A stretch of 64,000 nt of DNA, taken from assembly GCA_023333565.1 (NCBI GenBank), contig JAJKFH010002594.1, positions 186,001-250,000 on the forward strand. Reading direction: 5' to 3'. Numbering within the stretch: position 1 is the first letter of the stretch; each line of letters opens with the position of its first letter. A program made the position numbers and the translations under genes. Below the pieces are notes generated by a model that was not told the origin of the DNA, ran no database searches, and worked only from the letters and a program-made list of their open reading frames with translations. Source of the stretch: Puffinus mauretanicus (taxonomy: Eukaryota; Chordata; Aves; Procellariiformes; Procellariidae). Shown one piece after another: positions 46,401 through 59,200 of this stretch.

Positions 46401-49400
46401 ATCCAAGCGAGAGCTAATGCTGCTTTAAACAGCCTAAACTTTGGCTGGGCTTGCTCTCGAGCTGCTGCTGCGCAGCCGTGCGCTGCCTCGGCCCCTGCCA
46501 GGAAAGCCGCTCGCGGGGCAGCGCTGGCCGGGGGGCTCAGCCTGGCGGGGCAGGGGGCAGGGGGCTGGCGGGGGGCTCCAGGGCACCCGTGCCTGGGGGA
46601 TGCACCGCTCGAGGCAGCTCTGGCCAGTCAGTGCCCCCTGAGCTCCCAAAAAGTACTTGGAAATTCTGTATCCTGGAGCTTGCAAAGTTTCCTGGCTCCT
46701 GCAGTCTGATTTTCCAGGAAAGGGGACAAGCTAAATGGTTTGCTGTTTTTCTTAAAATTAAGGTGTTCAAAATAATGCCAATGGTGTCAAACGTTACCCC
46801 TCCCTGGGGCAATATGAGACAGGAGCCAAAAATGTGTTGTCACAATGCACATTACCTGAGAATTTGATTAAATTAAAAAGGGCAGTTAAGAAGAAAGTCT
46901 CTGACTCTTTTAAATAGGTAGGATAGATTGGTTCCCCCCCCCTTTGGCCTGTTAGTTTCAGAAACATCAGCAGTGACGCTGATTTAGTCATCTGTATTCT
47001 GTGGGCTTTAATGGGATGCCAGCTCCTGATCTGATACACAAGTTTCTTGATAGACTGCCTATTTCAGCAGAAATTACTGTTGTCAGCTCAGTGTTCAGGG
47101 TGTTAAAATCATCAATGTCACAATGTTCTAAATAGGTGATGCAAAATGTGACATCCAACGAGAAGAGCTCAGAGGGTGTAACATTTTCCAAAAATTTACC
47201 ATCATTCAAGTGCTACAGGATCTGCAGTGAAATGAAGGCTGGAGCAGGGGGTGGGTAGAGGAAACCTTTCTGTGTTATAACGAATAAAATGCTACAATGG
47301 AGTTTGAAGGTGCAAATCAGGCTATAACAAAACATGAGTGTGCATGCTTTCAACACCAAAATGACTTACTGGCTGCTAATTAAATCTCACTGCAAATGGG
47401 ATTTCATTTTTACTTTTTGATGGAAAAAGTGGTTTTATTACATTTACTTGGCTGACAGCCAGGAATACAGCTCAATACGAATCAAGCAAAGTTAAAGGCC
47501 TTCTGCAGCAACATATGGCTTGTTTGGGAAGTATGAGTCATAAATGGAACCAGATGCAAAAAAAAAAGGTTATAAGAAGGTAGCAACTGTCCTCAGGCAG
47601 ATGCCAATATTGTTATTTCTGATGTTTCCACCTCGTTGTGAAAAATTTACACGTGCATATTAGTGAACATTTTTTTCCAGCCGGACTGTCTGTGTCAAAG
47701 CCCTTTGATGGCATAGGTCCACTCGGTCTGCCCATACAGCTAGTTCATACCTTACATATTTTCTTCTTGTGACTTATTAAAACATGATTCCTAGTGCTGC
47801 TTGTTTCTCTCCTGGTTTCAGGGTGTTTCTTAACATATACAGGGTTGGCCTTTAGTTTGTTCTCCAAGCCCTATGTAAATGCAGGCTGGTAAAAGTATGT
47901 CCTTGCCTAGGAAGAAACCCTACGGATGCTTCGCAACCGCACCCCGCGCGTGTCTGCGCGGAGAGCGTGCATGCATATGCCTGTACGCACACAAGCCAAC
48001 CCAAGTGCCAAGAAAATGACAACCGACACGGGGAGGGGAGCCAGCAGGGCTCGTCTTCTGCCAAGAGCTTCGACTGCCTGTAGCGAGGCAACAGGTAAAC
48101 AGGGGAGCACTGGAGCTGCTGGTGACCGCAGGGGGTGTGGGCAGACTGGGGGCATTTCGGCACCATTAGCACGGCCGCCAGCTCTTTGCCTGCAGGCTGC
48201 TGGCATTGCTGCGTGTCAAGGGCTCTCTACAACCGCATAAAGAGCTACGTGCCTGTGCGCCCATTGCTGTGTTGTGCACCTACACCATAGGCACGCTTTT
48301 AGCAGAGGCCCATAAGTTTCTAAAAGTTTGGCTCTTGAGCCCTAGATGTCATTTTCTTTTTGCCAGAGCTTGTGCCCATGTTTCACCCTTTTCCTGGTGT
48401 TTCTCTCTCCTAACTCCTCCAGCCCTTCGCTCCCTGTTTACCATGTAGGATGACAAGAACTTTGTCAGAGTTTAAGTCTGCAAGATCCTCTTCCTTCCCA
48501 CATAAAATCTCCTCTTACTATAGGTAAGACAGATCCTCTGGGCCTCTCTGCTGGGCAAAGCCTAGCTACCCCTGGTCTCAAAGGGAATAATAAGTCTTAC
48601 ACACTCCAGTTCTGTAGAAGAAAATAGTCACGTATCCTTCAACAGTGCCACAATCCACCCAGTGCAAGCGGTGCAGGCGCAAACATCAGTTGATAGGGTA
48701 AGCTATAAATCAATCATCTCCTTCACCTGGTGGTGGACAGCAGATGATGAGCAAACGGTGAACACCCCACTGGAACATGGTGCCCTGCTGCACTTGTCCT
48801 CCTAGCCCTGACTATCCCTGCATGCCGCTGCCAAGGCCCCTCCGGTGTGGGGCTGTTTGCACAGCCCAGGGCTGTCATGTGGCTCATGCCATATCTGCTC
48901 GGAGGTGGAGCCCTGCTCGGTGGTGGGCAAGCTCCTTGGAGAACTTGTGAGGTATCTGCTTTATGCTGTGCCCTCTTCCAGCAGGATGTACAAGAGCTGC
49001 CTAGGACCTTGTTCATGTCTTCCACCTGGAAAACTCGGTGCTTAAACCACAGCTTGAACCATTGCCCTTTTCTTGGCAGTCTTTTTTTATACCTAGAAAA
49101 AGGCTATTGTATTAACAAAGTGGTTATGTGATCCCACAGCATCTCATCTTGCTTGATCCGCAGAGCTTAGTAAGTCACCTGCCTCTTTCAGTGGAAATGC
49201 ATTTGGAGTCAGTGTACATGGCTATAGCCTGCCCAAAACGTCAGCCACAGTCGTATCAGCTCCAGCCTCTCTCACTGGAGTTTAAGCTACTGCCCAGCTA
49301 CGAGCTGCTCTGACATAGGAGCAGGCTGGCTCAGCTGAAAAGGGGGGACCGGCTCAGCTCATAACTCAGAGGTATGCTTACTCTTTCGTTATCTTAGTGA

Positions 49401-52400
49401 AAAGTCAAACTCCAGGCAAACGTTACCTCCCAGGGTTTGCATTACAGCATACGTGCACTCCTTTGCACTTTAGGAATTCAGATTGCATATCTGAGTTGGA
49501 AATGTTATTTCCTTCTTTTGCACCTGGTTTCTGCTGGCATCTGGGATCCTAATGATAGAGGAGAGTTGGCTGTCAGTAATTTTGAAAGTGATACCAGGGA
49601 CTGAAGCTAAGGAGAGAGTTGCTATTAAGGCTATTGCCTTGTATCCACAGAAATCTTCTGGGAAGGCAGAGGGAAGCTCAGGAGACTGCATGGCCTCTGG
49701 GATGAGCAAGAATCTATCACCTTGGTGGGGAACCCAGAGCTCAGCTGGACGATGAGACAGGTTGTGTAAGCATAAAAATTTATACCTGTGCTAAAAGCAA
49801 CCTTGTAACACACAATGCTACTTAAAAGCAGCTAGATTTTGCAATTCTTGCTCACGCTGATGACATCAATGGGATTACTTAAGTGAGCGGGTGTTTATTA
49901 ACATGAATAAAGGCTGTGCTATGTAGCATTAAATGCACCCCAGTTGTGCTGGGGGTTGGGGAGTTCATGTTCATGACTAATGCTTGGTGCTTGCTAAGAA
50001 GAGCTGGGAGTGCCAGAAAAGGAGCTTCCAGCTCCTGGGGGGGAGAAGCCTTTACTTTCTGTGCGTTAATTGTACTTGTCCTGCTCGTTGTGAAGGAAAA
50101 ACTGAGCTCTCCAGCATACCCTCCAAAGGCTTCCTACCTCAGGAAGAGCTGTGGGAGGTTTTGTGTGCAAATGCTCCATAAGAAGAAAAGACCGAGAGGA
50201 TGGAAAAACGTGTGTCTCTACCAAACTCCCACAGAGAGAAATTTCGGGGCGGGGGTTGGTCCTACAAAGCTGGAGGTATGCGCTTAACTTTACACTCCCA
50301 GAGAGGCCCCCTTGACTAAACATATTTAAAATCATCATATGGTCTGTGCCTTAACTTGTAAGCTCTTTTAGTCACAGATTTTGTCTGCCTCTTTGGCCAA
50401 GATTTTGTTTCAGACGGTGCATCCTTCCAAGCACAACACTTGTGGCAGTGTAACGGGTAACCCTATTTCTATAGCACAGGAAACCCAGCAGTTGTTTCCA
50501 TGCTCCCGGGTTAGATAACCCTCTACCATGTGCTGGAGGCCAAATTTCCTCGCGGAGCGTGCTTCCTGGCCCTGGGGGAGACGTGAGCCTGTCCCTGGTA
50601 CGTGGGGAGGGCTTGGGAGCGCTCCACTCCTGTGCAGCCCTCCAGAGCGCCTCATCTCTGCTGGTGTAGGTCTTATAACAGAGCTATCGCGATTTAATTC
50701 AACAGAGGATGTGGCTTTTAAGTTTGATTTTGATGAGCAGCTGGATGAAAAAAGCTGCCTGAAGCTGAGTTTTGCTTTGACTTTCTGAGGTTTCCAAGTG
50801 GGCACAAAACATATTAACGGCAACCAAAACCAGATCTGTACTTTTGTGGACCAAATATGTCTGTCCTTAGACTCTACATGGCTTCCACAAACCATACACA
50901 GTTGTATTTAAAAATCTATTTGTTTCCACCTCACTGAATATAACATTGTGATGATGGTTGCTATCATAACCCTCAGTGCTGCAAACTCTCGGTGCCACAG
51001 CAAGCTTAAGTTTTTTAGACATTTTCCTGTTGTCTCAGTGGTACAATTTTTCATGGTTGCCCTTCATCACCAGCCTAGTGACAGTTTACTGACAGCTGAC
51101 AGTAAGGTACAAGGAAAAACTGCAAGCTTTGGAGTGTTTGTTCCCATCAGCACAGAAATCTGGAGGCCATTCAGGGAAGCTGGGGGGACCAAGCCCCAAG
51201 GCTACAAATGCCCAGGCCAGAGGAAGGCTCTGAAAACAGGGCAAAGCTCACAGTTTCCCAAGAGTCAGGGATGGGACACTGGTCATTTTGAAGTGCAAGC
51301 TGATAAGCAGAAGAGGGGGAGATAACAATAAACAAAACAGCAGAAAAACCCTAGAAATGCTGGAAGGATCTCTTCGTATACCAGGTTATATTTCCTATTA
51401 CAAGATCTTTTTATGATGTTCCCATTCAGAACCAGTCCCTCACAGGAACAATGAAATTACAGCAGGTCTATGTGTGAGACCAAGTTCAAATATCCAAACC
51501 TGTGAAGAGACATTCTAACAAAGAGCTGTATGTGAGGAGCTGGCTGCTGCTGAGAATGGGGCCAGGTAAAATACTTGAAATCGACTTCTAACCTGTAGTG
51601 AATTGCTTTTTGGAAGCTTTGGGTTTATTGAATGTTCCTGATAGACAGAGAAGCCAACTGCTCAAAAGCAAGTAAACATCCAAGCCTTTGTTTAGAATAT
51701 TTCGTTTACGACTCTAACTCACGAGGGGAAGAATTCAAATTTCAAGTATAAAATGAGATATGGGGAACAGGAGTAAATTAGAAAATTCTGCCTTTATTTT
51801 CCTGTATTCTGAGTGAGAAGATGCATTAATTTAGAACAATATCCTACAGTACCAGTGTCATGAGTAACAGATATAAATCATTGCTCTCTTATTAAGTGCT
51901 TCTTGATATCATAGGTTGCTTCCATGGTGCTGGACATTTATTTTGCTGGATTCTTCTCCGCATTGTACTTTTGGCACCTTAATATCCAGTGCACTGTAGT
52001 GAGGCAAGTGAGGTATATTAGTCAGGACATACAAGAGAATAAGTACTGTAATATTTTGTTATGCTGGAGGCAGCTGGTGTCTACAGCAAACGTGATGATT
52101 TGGGGAATCTAAGAACAGTTCATGGGTTATGGATCCTGTACCTTTGTGTGATATGGAAAACTCCATTTTATCAGAAGGCTGATCTTTGTGTTGCTACTAC
52201 CTTTCACCCTCTGACTCGGACTAACGTTCCTAGGAGGACCTGGCACAGGGCTCGCAATGATAATTAGCGATACCATTGCAATGCACTCGTTCTGAGCAAT
52301 AAGCTCTCTCCTGTCAAGTTGAACTGGTTCATCACTGCATAACTTCGTTTGGCAATGCTGTCACCTGGCAAGGTACTGTCGTCATCAGATGGGATGAATC

Positions 52401-53200
52401 AGCAGCTGATCTGACAGAGAATGGAGAATGTACCCTCTCGAATGATTTTAAACCTCAATCAGCTTATACAGCTGAGGAACAGCCTGCAGGAGGAAATCCT
52501 TAAGACAGGGAAATCCCAGCACTGTTGAATGCACGTGAATTACTAAGGACAACCAAGAGCGTGGATAAGCCAAGGGGCTAGGGACAAAAGCTGTTCAGAG
52601 AAGATGTTTGTCCTTGGAATTCAATTAAAGCTTAAAAAAAAGGGTAAACAAAAACCCAGAAAAATTACGCGCATGCATCTACTTATTTTTGCATGTTTGG
52701 CTACGTGCTGCATTTGTGTTCTTGAAGAGTTAATACATAAACCAGAAGGTTTGCTTCTCCCATAAAACTCTGGGAAAGTGAAACTCTGGGAGCTCTGTCT
52801 GGACCCCAGGAACAGGTAGTTTTCCTGTGGGTCTCACTCCTCAGGAAACCGTACTAGGTGGAGGATCTAATCTTCAAGAATTTGTTTACTGACCCCCGAG
52901 AAAGGTAGGGCATTTGGACTCTTGCTCATCCCCAAAAGCTGAAGACACGCAAGGATTCGGTGTTGCAGCTGACTCAATGTATTGGCTGACAAGATGCGCT
53001 CAGCCAGATGTTGTAACAGAAGTTCCAGACATGATGAGACTGATGTGCACGCTAGATATACTCGACTTAGAACAATTATGAGAAGCTACTGATCTCCTCT
53101 GGGGAGTGTGATCCTTGTCATGCCAGGAAATCCTCTTCCAAGGGACTAGGTCTCACCTAACCCTTGCAGCCTTCAGAGGGAGCGAGGGAACACACGCACA
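46401..53200. other. intergenic sequence with a GC-rich patch at its start
   Basis: 46435..46625 is GC-rich with repeated GGGGC-type words (GGGGCAGGGGGCAGGGGGCT) and could form G-quadruplex. ORFs there are chance frames. The rest is unremarkable AT-rich sequence without a recognised gene. Confidence 0.5.
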
Positions 53201-56200
53201 AGCGCACGAGAGAGAGCACGCCTTCATTTTAGCATGGATTTGCAGGATAAACAGACTCTGGACAACTGTTAGGTATTGAGCTAGATTTGCCTTTCAGAGC
53301 AAAGGCAGTGAGAAGAGGGTGAGAAGAAGTGCCAGGGGTATGTGCAATGCACCGATGAATCCCTGCAGTAGCCCAGTGGAAGTGGAAGGAGCCCCTGGTC
53401 AGACGGCAGCCCATCATCGCAAGCTTGGCAAGGGCAACCTTCTCTTGAATAAACATGAGAGGAAGGAGGATGTAAAACTGGGATGTGATATTTTTGAAGA
53501 CTTTTGAAAAGCGCTATATTTGCGTGGTAAACCCATGGAAATTGGCAATGATACAGAAACTTGAGGCGAGTGGATCATTTGGGTGCAGTGAGGAAAAAAA
53601 AAGGCCATGAAAGGACTTCCATGAGGTTGAGGCCGTTTACAACAGAACATCCCAAAAGCTTAGTGAAGACCACTCAGCCACTTGAGGGAATTGTACCCCA
53701 ATACAATGGGCAAAGAAGGAAGACATGAGACACTCTAAAATAAGAATGAGAATTTGAGGATTGAAATGCAGTAACACCTGGGAATTGCACAGGAATACAG
53801 ATGCCGGCTCACACATGACATGACTGTAGTGAGAAGGGGCATGCAGAGCAATGCTAGAGAATAAGGGACCCAAAATAAGCCTCATATTAGTTCCAGGTGC
53901 AGAATGTGACTTGGAGTTGTGCAGCTGTTCAGATCTGGGGAAATTATGGAAATTTGGAAAATGGACTTCTGAAGTTTGAACAATAATCTCCAGATAGCTG
54001 AGACAGTGGGTTTCTTTGCTGTTAAGTTAAGTCATAAATGCCAGAAAAGAGGACTTTTACATGAACAGATCAAGCAAATAGTTTGTAGGTAAATAGTTTG
54101 CTGCCTCAGAAAGCAGAAGACATAATAAATTGTATATTGCAATAGAGTTCTAGCAAAGAGTGGAAAAAGAAAAAAGCAGCCGTCAGCTGAGTCTGGTTTT
54201 GAAGTCCAGGTTTACAGGTGAGTTTTAAATTTTAGCTATCAGAGGTCTCACAATCTTATGGATTCTTACCTGTTTGTGCAATACTTCTGATCCACGCAAA
54301 CATTTTGCTTATTTTATAAAAGAGAACTATGACAACCCCAAAAGAAAAAGTGAGCCAGTAGATTTCATAAATGATCATTTATAAGAAAGCTACAAAGTTC
54401 AAAGAGATGAAAATGTCTCCCTTCAAAATAGGAAGTGGCCTAACATCACCCTGTCCTTCAGCTTCCCTCAGCATCCTGGTTAAAAAATCCCCAATGACAG
54501 CAAACTCGATGCAGTCACTTAGTGATTTCCCTTCACATGAAGAACTACGTAAAATGCAGGCAGGGTAAAGAGCATTGCACAGGAGAGGTGATGTTTGTGT
54601 TACAGAAAAGGATCTGTGTAAGACAAGAGCAGCCCTTGTGCAGCCCTATCTCATGGGATCATCAATGGATCACGGTTTTGCTTTGTTTTGGTTTGGTTTT
54701 GATATGTGTAAGCCTTTGCTTGAGGCAGAAGTAGGCAATCAATATTTGCTGTCAGCAGTCAACTACGTTACAAAATGGTTCGAAGCTTCTCCAGGAAGGA
54801 GCCAAGAGACTCTGAGAGTAATAAAATTCCTGACCAGATTTGATAAAGTCATCTACAGGGATGGTTTTGAACCTACAGTTATTCAGTGAGTTTACAAGGG
54901 ATTGGCAGTCCACGCACTCCAGCATCCCATGGGGTGGGGGAAGAGTTCATTGGGGCTTGGCTGCCTTCACAGTGAAGCACCGTGCCTCTGGGGCTGGGCA
55001 TATCCACTTCTTCTCATTAGTTACAGGGCTCTCCTGATTGTTTCCTCCCCGTTAAGGGAAACAGGTCTTTGCACCTTCTTTGCAAATAAAACAGTCAATG
55101 CCCAAGAAACACGACTTGTGCCAGCCAGCCATCCTAATGGAAGCAATCTGCAAACTGCTAACTGCTCAGGCCAAAGCAGGGCCTGGGGTGGTAGCAGGCA
55201 GGTTGACTTGCTAAAGCCTGCTTAATAAGTGTGCTACTCGAAGTAATGCATTTCCTTGAGTGCACTCCCCTGAGGTCCCTTCCCTAGGAGGAAAAGATTT
55301 TCCCCAACCGCATAAATACCCCCTGAAATAAAAGTACATGGTGTTCCCAGATCAACAGTGCAGCCTACTGGCCATTTCACTCTAATTAGCTCATTGAGTC
55401 TACAGCAAAATTCAGGTCTTCAGCAGAAACCAGATCAGGTCCTCGCAGTCATGCTTGGATTATATACAACATGTCTTTACCAGCAGAGTCATAATACCCA
55501 CCAAGCGTGGCTTAAATACGTTTGACTTGTGGCAGATCCCATATATCTTCATGGAGAATTTGCAGTTACTATAGCAAAATAAGTCATTTAAGCTGCCTTA
55601 GTTATTTCTTGGAATTTCCTTTGATTTATTCATGGTTGGAGAATTTGCAATTCAGAGTTTTGGCAGCTTGTCAACAGTGGCGTTGTTGAAGGGAGAGATG
55701 CATTCCACAACCTTTAAATAGGCTGGGATCGTCTTGTCGGATGTGTTTCTAACATCTGACCAAATTCCTTATGCCTATAGTTAACAAAAATTTCTAGCAA
55801 TTATTTCCACTTTGTAGGCTCTACTCTTACTTTAAATTTTTTCTTAGAGCTTGGATTAAAAAAAAAGTTATCGTGTAACTGATATGAATACAGAAGTATA
55901 TGTGACAGGTTGTAGAAAAAATAATAGTTCTTAGTATACAACCAATAAAATTGATTACTCTCTGACATAATCATTCATTATCCCTTGTTGTGTCTTAGGC
56001 TCAGCACACCTTCTCTAGGTAAAATATTGTCTTTCTTGTAGTCCATCAACAGTGTATTTGTCAAATACTTGCATAACCATAAAAAAAAAAGTGAAACAAT
56101 GTTCTTTTCAATGGAAATCATTGCATTCCTGAAATTTGGCTCACATTAAATATAACTGTTCATCCCGACCAGAAAACACACATCAAAAATGTTTCAGCAG

Positions 56201-59200
56201 TGCCTATATTCATAACTCTCCCTCCCCGCCATTAATCCAGGATTTCATTATGTTGCTTATCATTAAATGTTGTGTAAATCAGAATATAAATACACCTCGG
56301 TTCCTTTGCTTGCTTCTTGAAATATAATTTCACCTTGATTTACTTTTGGAAGAAAACAAAAGAACCTAATGAGTATTTTTGAGGGATTCTAGCTCTGTGC
56401 TAGGGAATTATGAAGGAACTTGGTCAAGACAGCAACCTAAATCTCTGAAAACACCCCTTGCAAAAGCATGTTTTTCTGAACTAGGAGGACCTTGACCCAG
56501 CCAAGCACTTAGCTATGTATTTAACTTTAAGCACCTAAGTGGCTTGCTGAGCTAGCTTCTCCCTCAGCTGAAGGGTGCAGGATGGAGCTGAGGGAGTAGC
56601 AGGCACCATTTTTTGAGTCGAGAAGGTTTAACGCACCGTGGTGGTGGAGGAGGAAAAATGTGGGAGGAATCTGAACTGATTTCAACTTATCATCAGCCTC
56701 GAAGAAATGAGGAATGAAGTCTGAAATTGCGCCGCTCCTTTCCCCTCCTAACGAAAGAGAGAGCAGCTGGTTGCTCAAGCCTTCGCCTTGCCTGCCGAGA
56801 GCACGCTCTGCTCCCACCTCGGCCAGCCCCCATCTCCTCTCCTCCTGCGTCGAGCACAGACATAGGCGGTCCAGTTCATTTTTTCATAATATATTTGCTT
56901 TCCAATAATTTATCCGTTCATTAAAGGATATTTTTTCCCCGTGTAGACACACAGGAATTGGAATAGGGAGGCAACCTTTGGCCTTGAAAACGCATGGAGG
57001 CAAAATAGGCAGTTGGTATCATTGGAAATCACCCTGTAATTACAACCTGAGACACTTGTTATGATCGGGCTTTGGCTTGCAGGAGCTAGCATAACCCCCC
57101 AGGCTGAAAGATAAAGGTCTGCTGACGTTAAATGAGGGTTGCAAATTAATGTAATGAATGACTTTTAATAATAACCTTTTGGAGGTGGCTCAGTGCTGTT
57201 AGCAATAAGTCCTGACGAGGATTTGCTGTACGGGCCTGAAGGACTGGGGCAGGCACCGTCAGGGAAAGTAAGTGGGAGTGGGGGTGTCCTCGGTTTTTCG
57301 GAAAATCCCCATATTCTGTGTGTGGCTTCTGTCAGTCCCTTCACTACTCATAACTTCAAGGTCAGAACTTCCCAACTTTATCTCCAGAGATGTGAACAGA
57401 GCAATTTTAACTGGTGTCATGTTGTTAGGTCAGGCCTTATTAAGACATATTTCTGAATCTTGAGGGTGATCCTATCTGATCTCTTCAACAGTCAGGGATA
57501 AAGCCGTGATGGTCAGCAGCTGTGACTATGTTTCAGGGCCAAATGTAGGAGCCAAATCTCCTTTAATGGTCTTCTTCAGAAGGGGCACCTTCCTCTGCTC
57601 GAACCCCAAAAGGCTGCAAAGGTAAAATGATGACAGAAACCAAAGAAAACAGTAACAGAGAGCAGTAAAGAGGGAAGAGTATGGAAAGGCAGAAAATAGT
57701 CTCTTCTGGGTGTGCTCAGGGCCACTTTTAATTATTTGGCACTTGACTTAAATTTAAGTATACCTGAGGCAGTCCACACAAGAAGTGGCTGGATGCCTTC
57801 CTCTGCAACGCGAGTGCAGTGTTTGTGGCTGCAGTAATGGGGGAAGGAAAAGTATAGCCCAGACTGAAGTAGTGGATGGAAAAACCCTCAGACATCCTCG
57901 TTGCACTGATTAGTATCTTGAGTCATTGCCTTTGAGGGAGGTGAGAGTTTCCTCAGTACAGCCGAGTTAGACGAGCTCCTTTAATGAGGTTAGATACCAG
58001 AAGCATTGCGCAGTACCATGGAGTTCCCTGGGGAAGAAAAAAAAAAAAAATGAAAAGATATCTTTTCACTGCTGAGAGTCGAGGTCTGACTGGGGATCAT
58101 CAGCATTGAGGCAGTAGGCTTTGAGAGCTACTAAAGCTACCCTACCTACGGCAGCTGGAAGTGGCAGCTAGTGATGGGAAGACCTGCGACCCCGTGTCGC
58201 TGCTCCGCTCCCCAGCTGATCTGCCTCTAGACCCTTTCCTGCCCCTCGGGCTCAGGGTCTGTCACTGCAGAGAGGTCCCTGTCCTGCCTGTCGGGGGCTG
58301 TCCCCGCACCAGCTGCCAGGTGGCCAGCGGCGGTGGCACGGCGCCGAACCCTCTGTGACGGCCGGCGGAGGCACGGGCGGTAACGCTAATGCAATGTGAA
58401 ACCTCCCCCAGACAGCGAGGCGGAGGGGAATGAGGACACAGGCAAACAAAAAAGGGAAAGAAATCGGGCTGTCTCTTTATCTCCTTTCAACAGACGTTTG
58501 TTACACAATGTGTGTGTTTCTGCTGCTTTATATAGCACGCGTTAAGTTTTCCTGCCTCCTGCGTGCACCGGTCAGGACATGGCATTGAGGCGAAGAGGTC
58601 ATCTGCTTTGCTTTAGGAGTTAAACTTGACAAAGGAAAGAGGAAGGTCTAGCCTACGTGAACCTCATGACTGCTGATCTCCGTCCTGTGGATGATGTAAA
58701 AACCCCCAAATCTGGCTGTTCCAGTTTGGAAGCAGCTTGTGCCTGGGTTGGGTCTCAGGGGGCTGTGCAATTTTTGACACCGGAGACGTGGTGGGTTGCT
58801 CTGAAAAACAGAATTGGAGCTAAGAAAGCAAAGCTGTCACCTTTGTAGTTAAACCTGCTGAGCACCTTCAGCTACCAACTGGGCAAACAGGTTGTCGCCA
58901 ACTTCACGTGGCCAACGCGGAGGGCTGACCTCTAATTTAAAGCGTCACTTGTCAGGCTGCTTCACTGGAAATCTGTTATCTTTTTAAAATATTCAACAAA
59001 AGCAATGGCGATGGAATAAATCAGAGAACTCACTTTGCACAGAGTGGCCTGGCAGTACTGAGGTTGGGTTTTGCTTTGTCATTTTTTTCTTTAATTCCGT
59101 CCCAAGAATTTATAGGTCTCAATAATTTTTTCTGATAGTTTGGAGTGAGTTTAGGAGCTTGAGAGTCTCTTCATTACCACCTTTTCCTTCTTGAAAGTGC

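Noticed and set aside
50410..50895. 161-codon minus-strand ORF
   Set aside because: No recognised domain, no partner exons, and an ordinary chance length for 64 kb.
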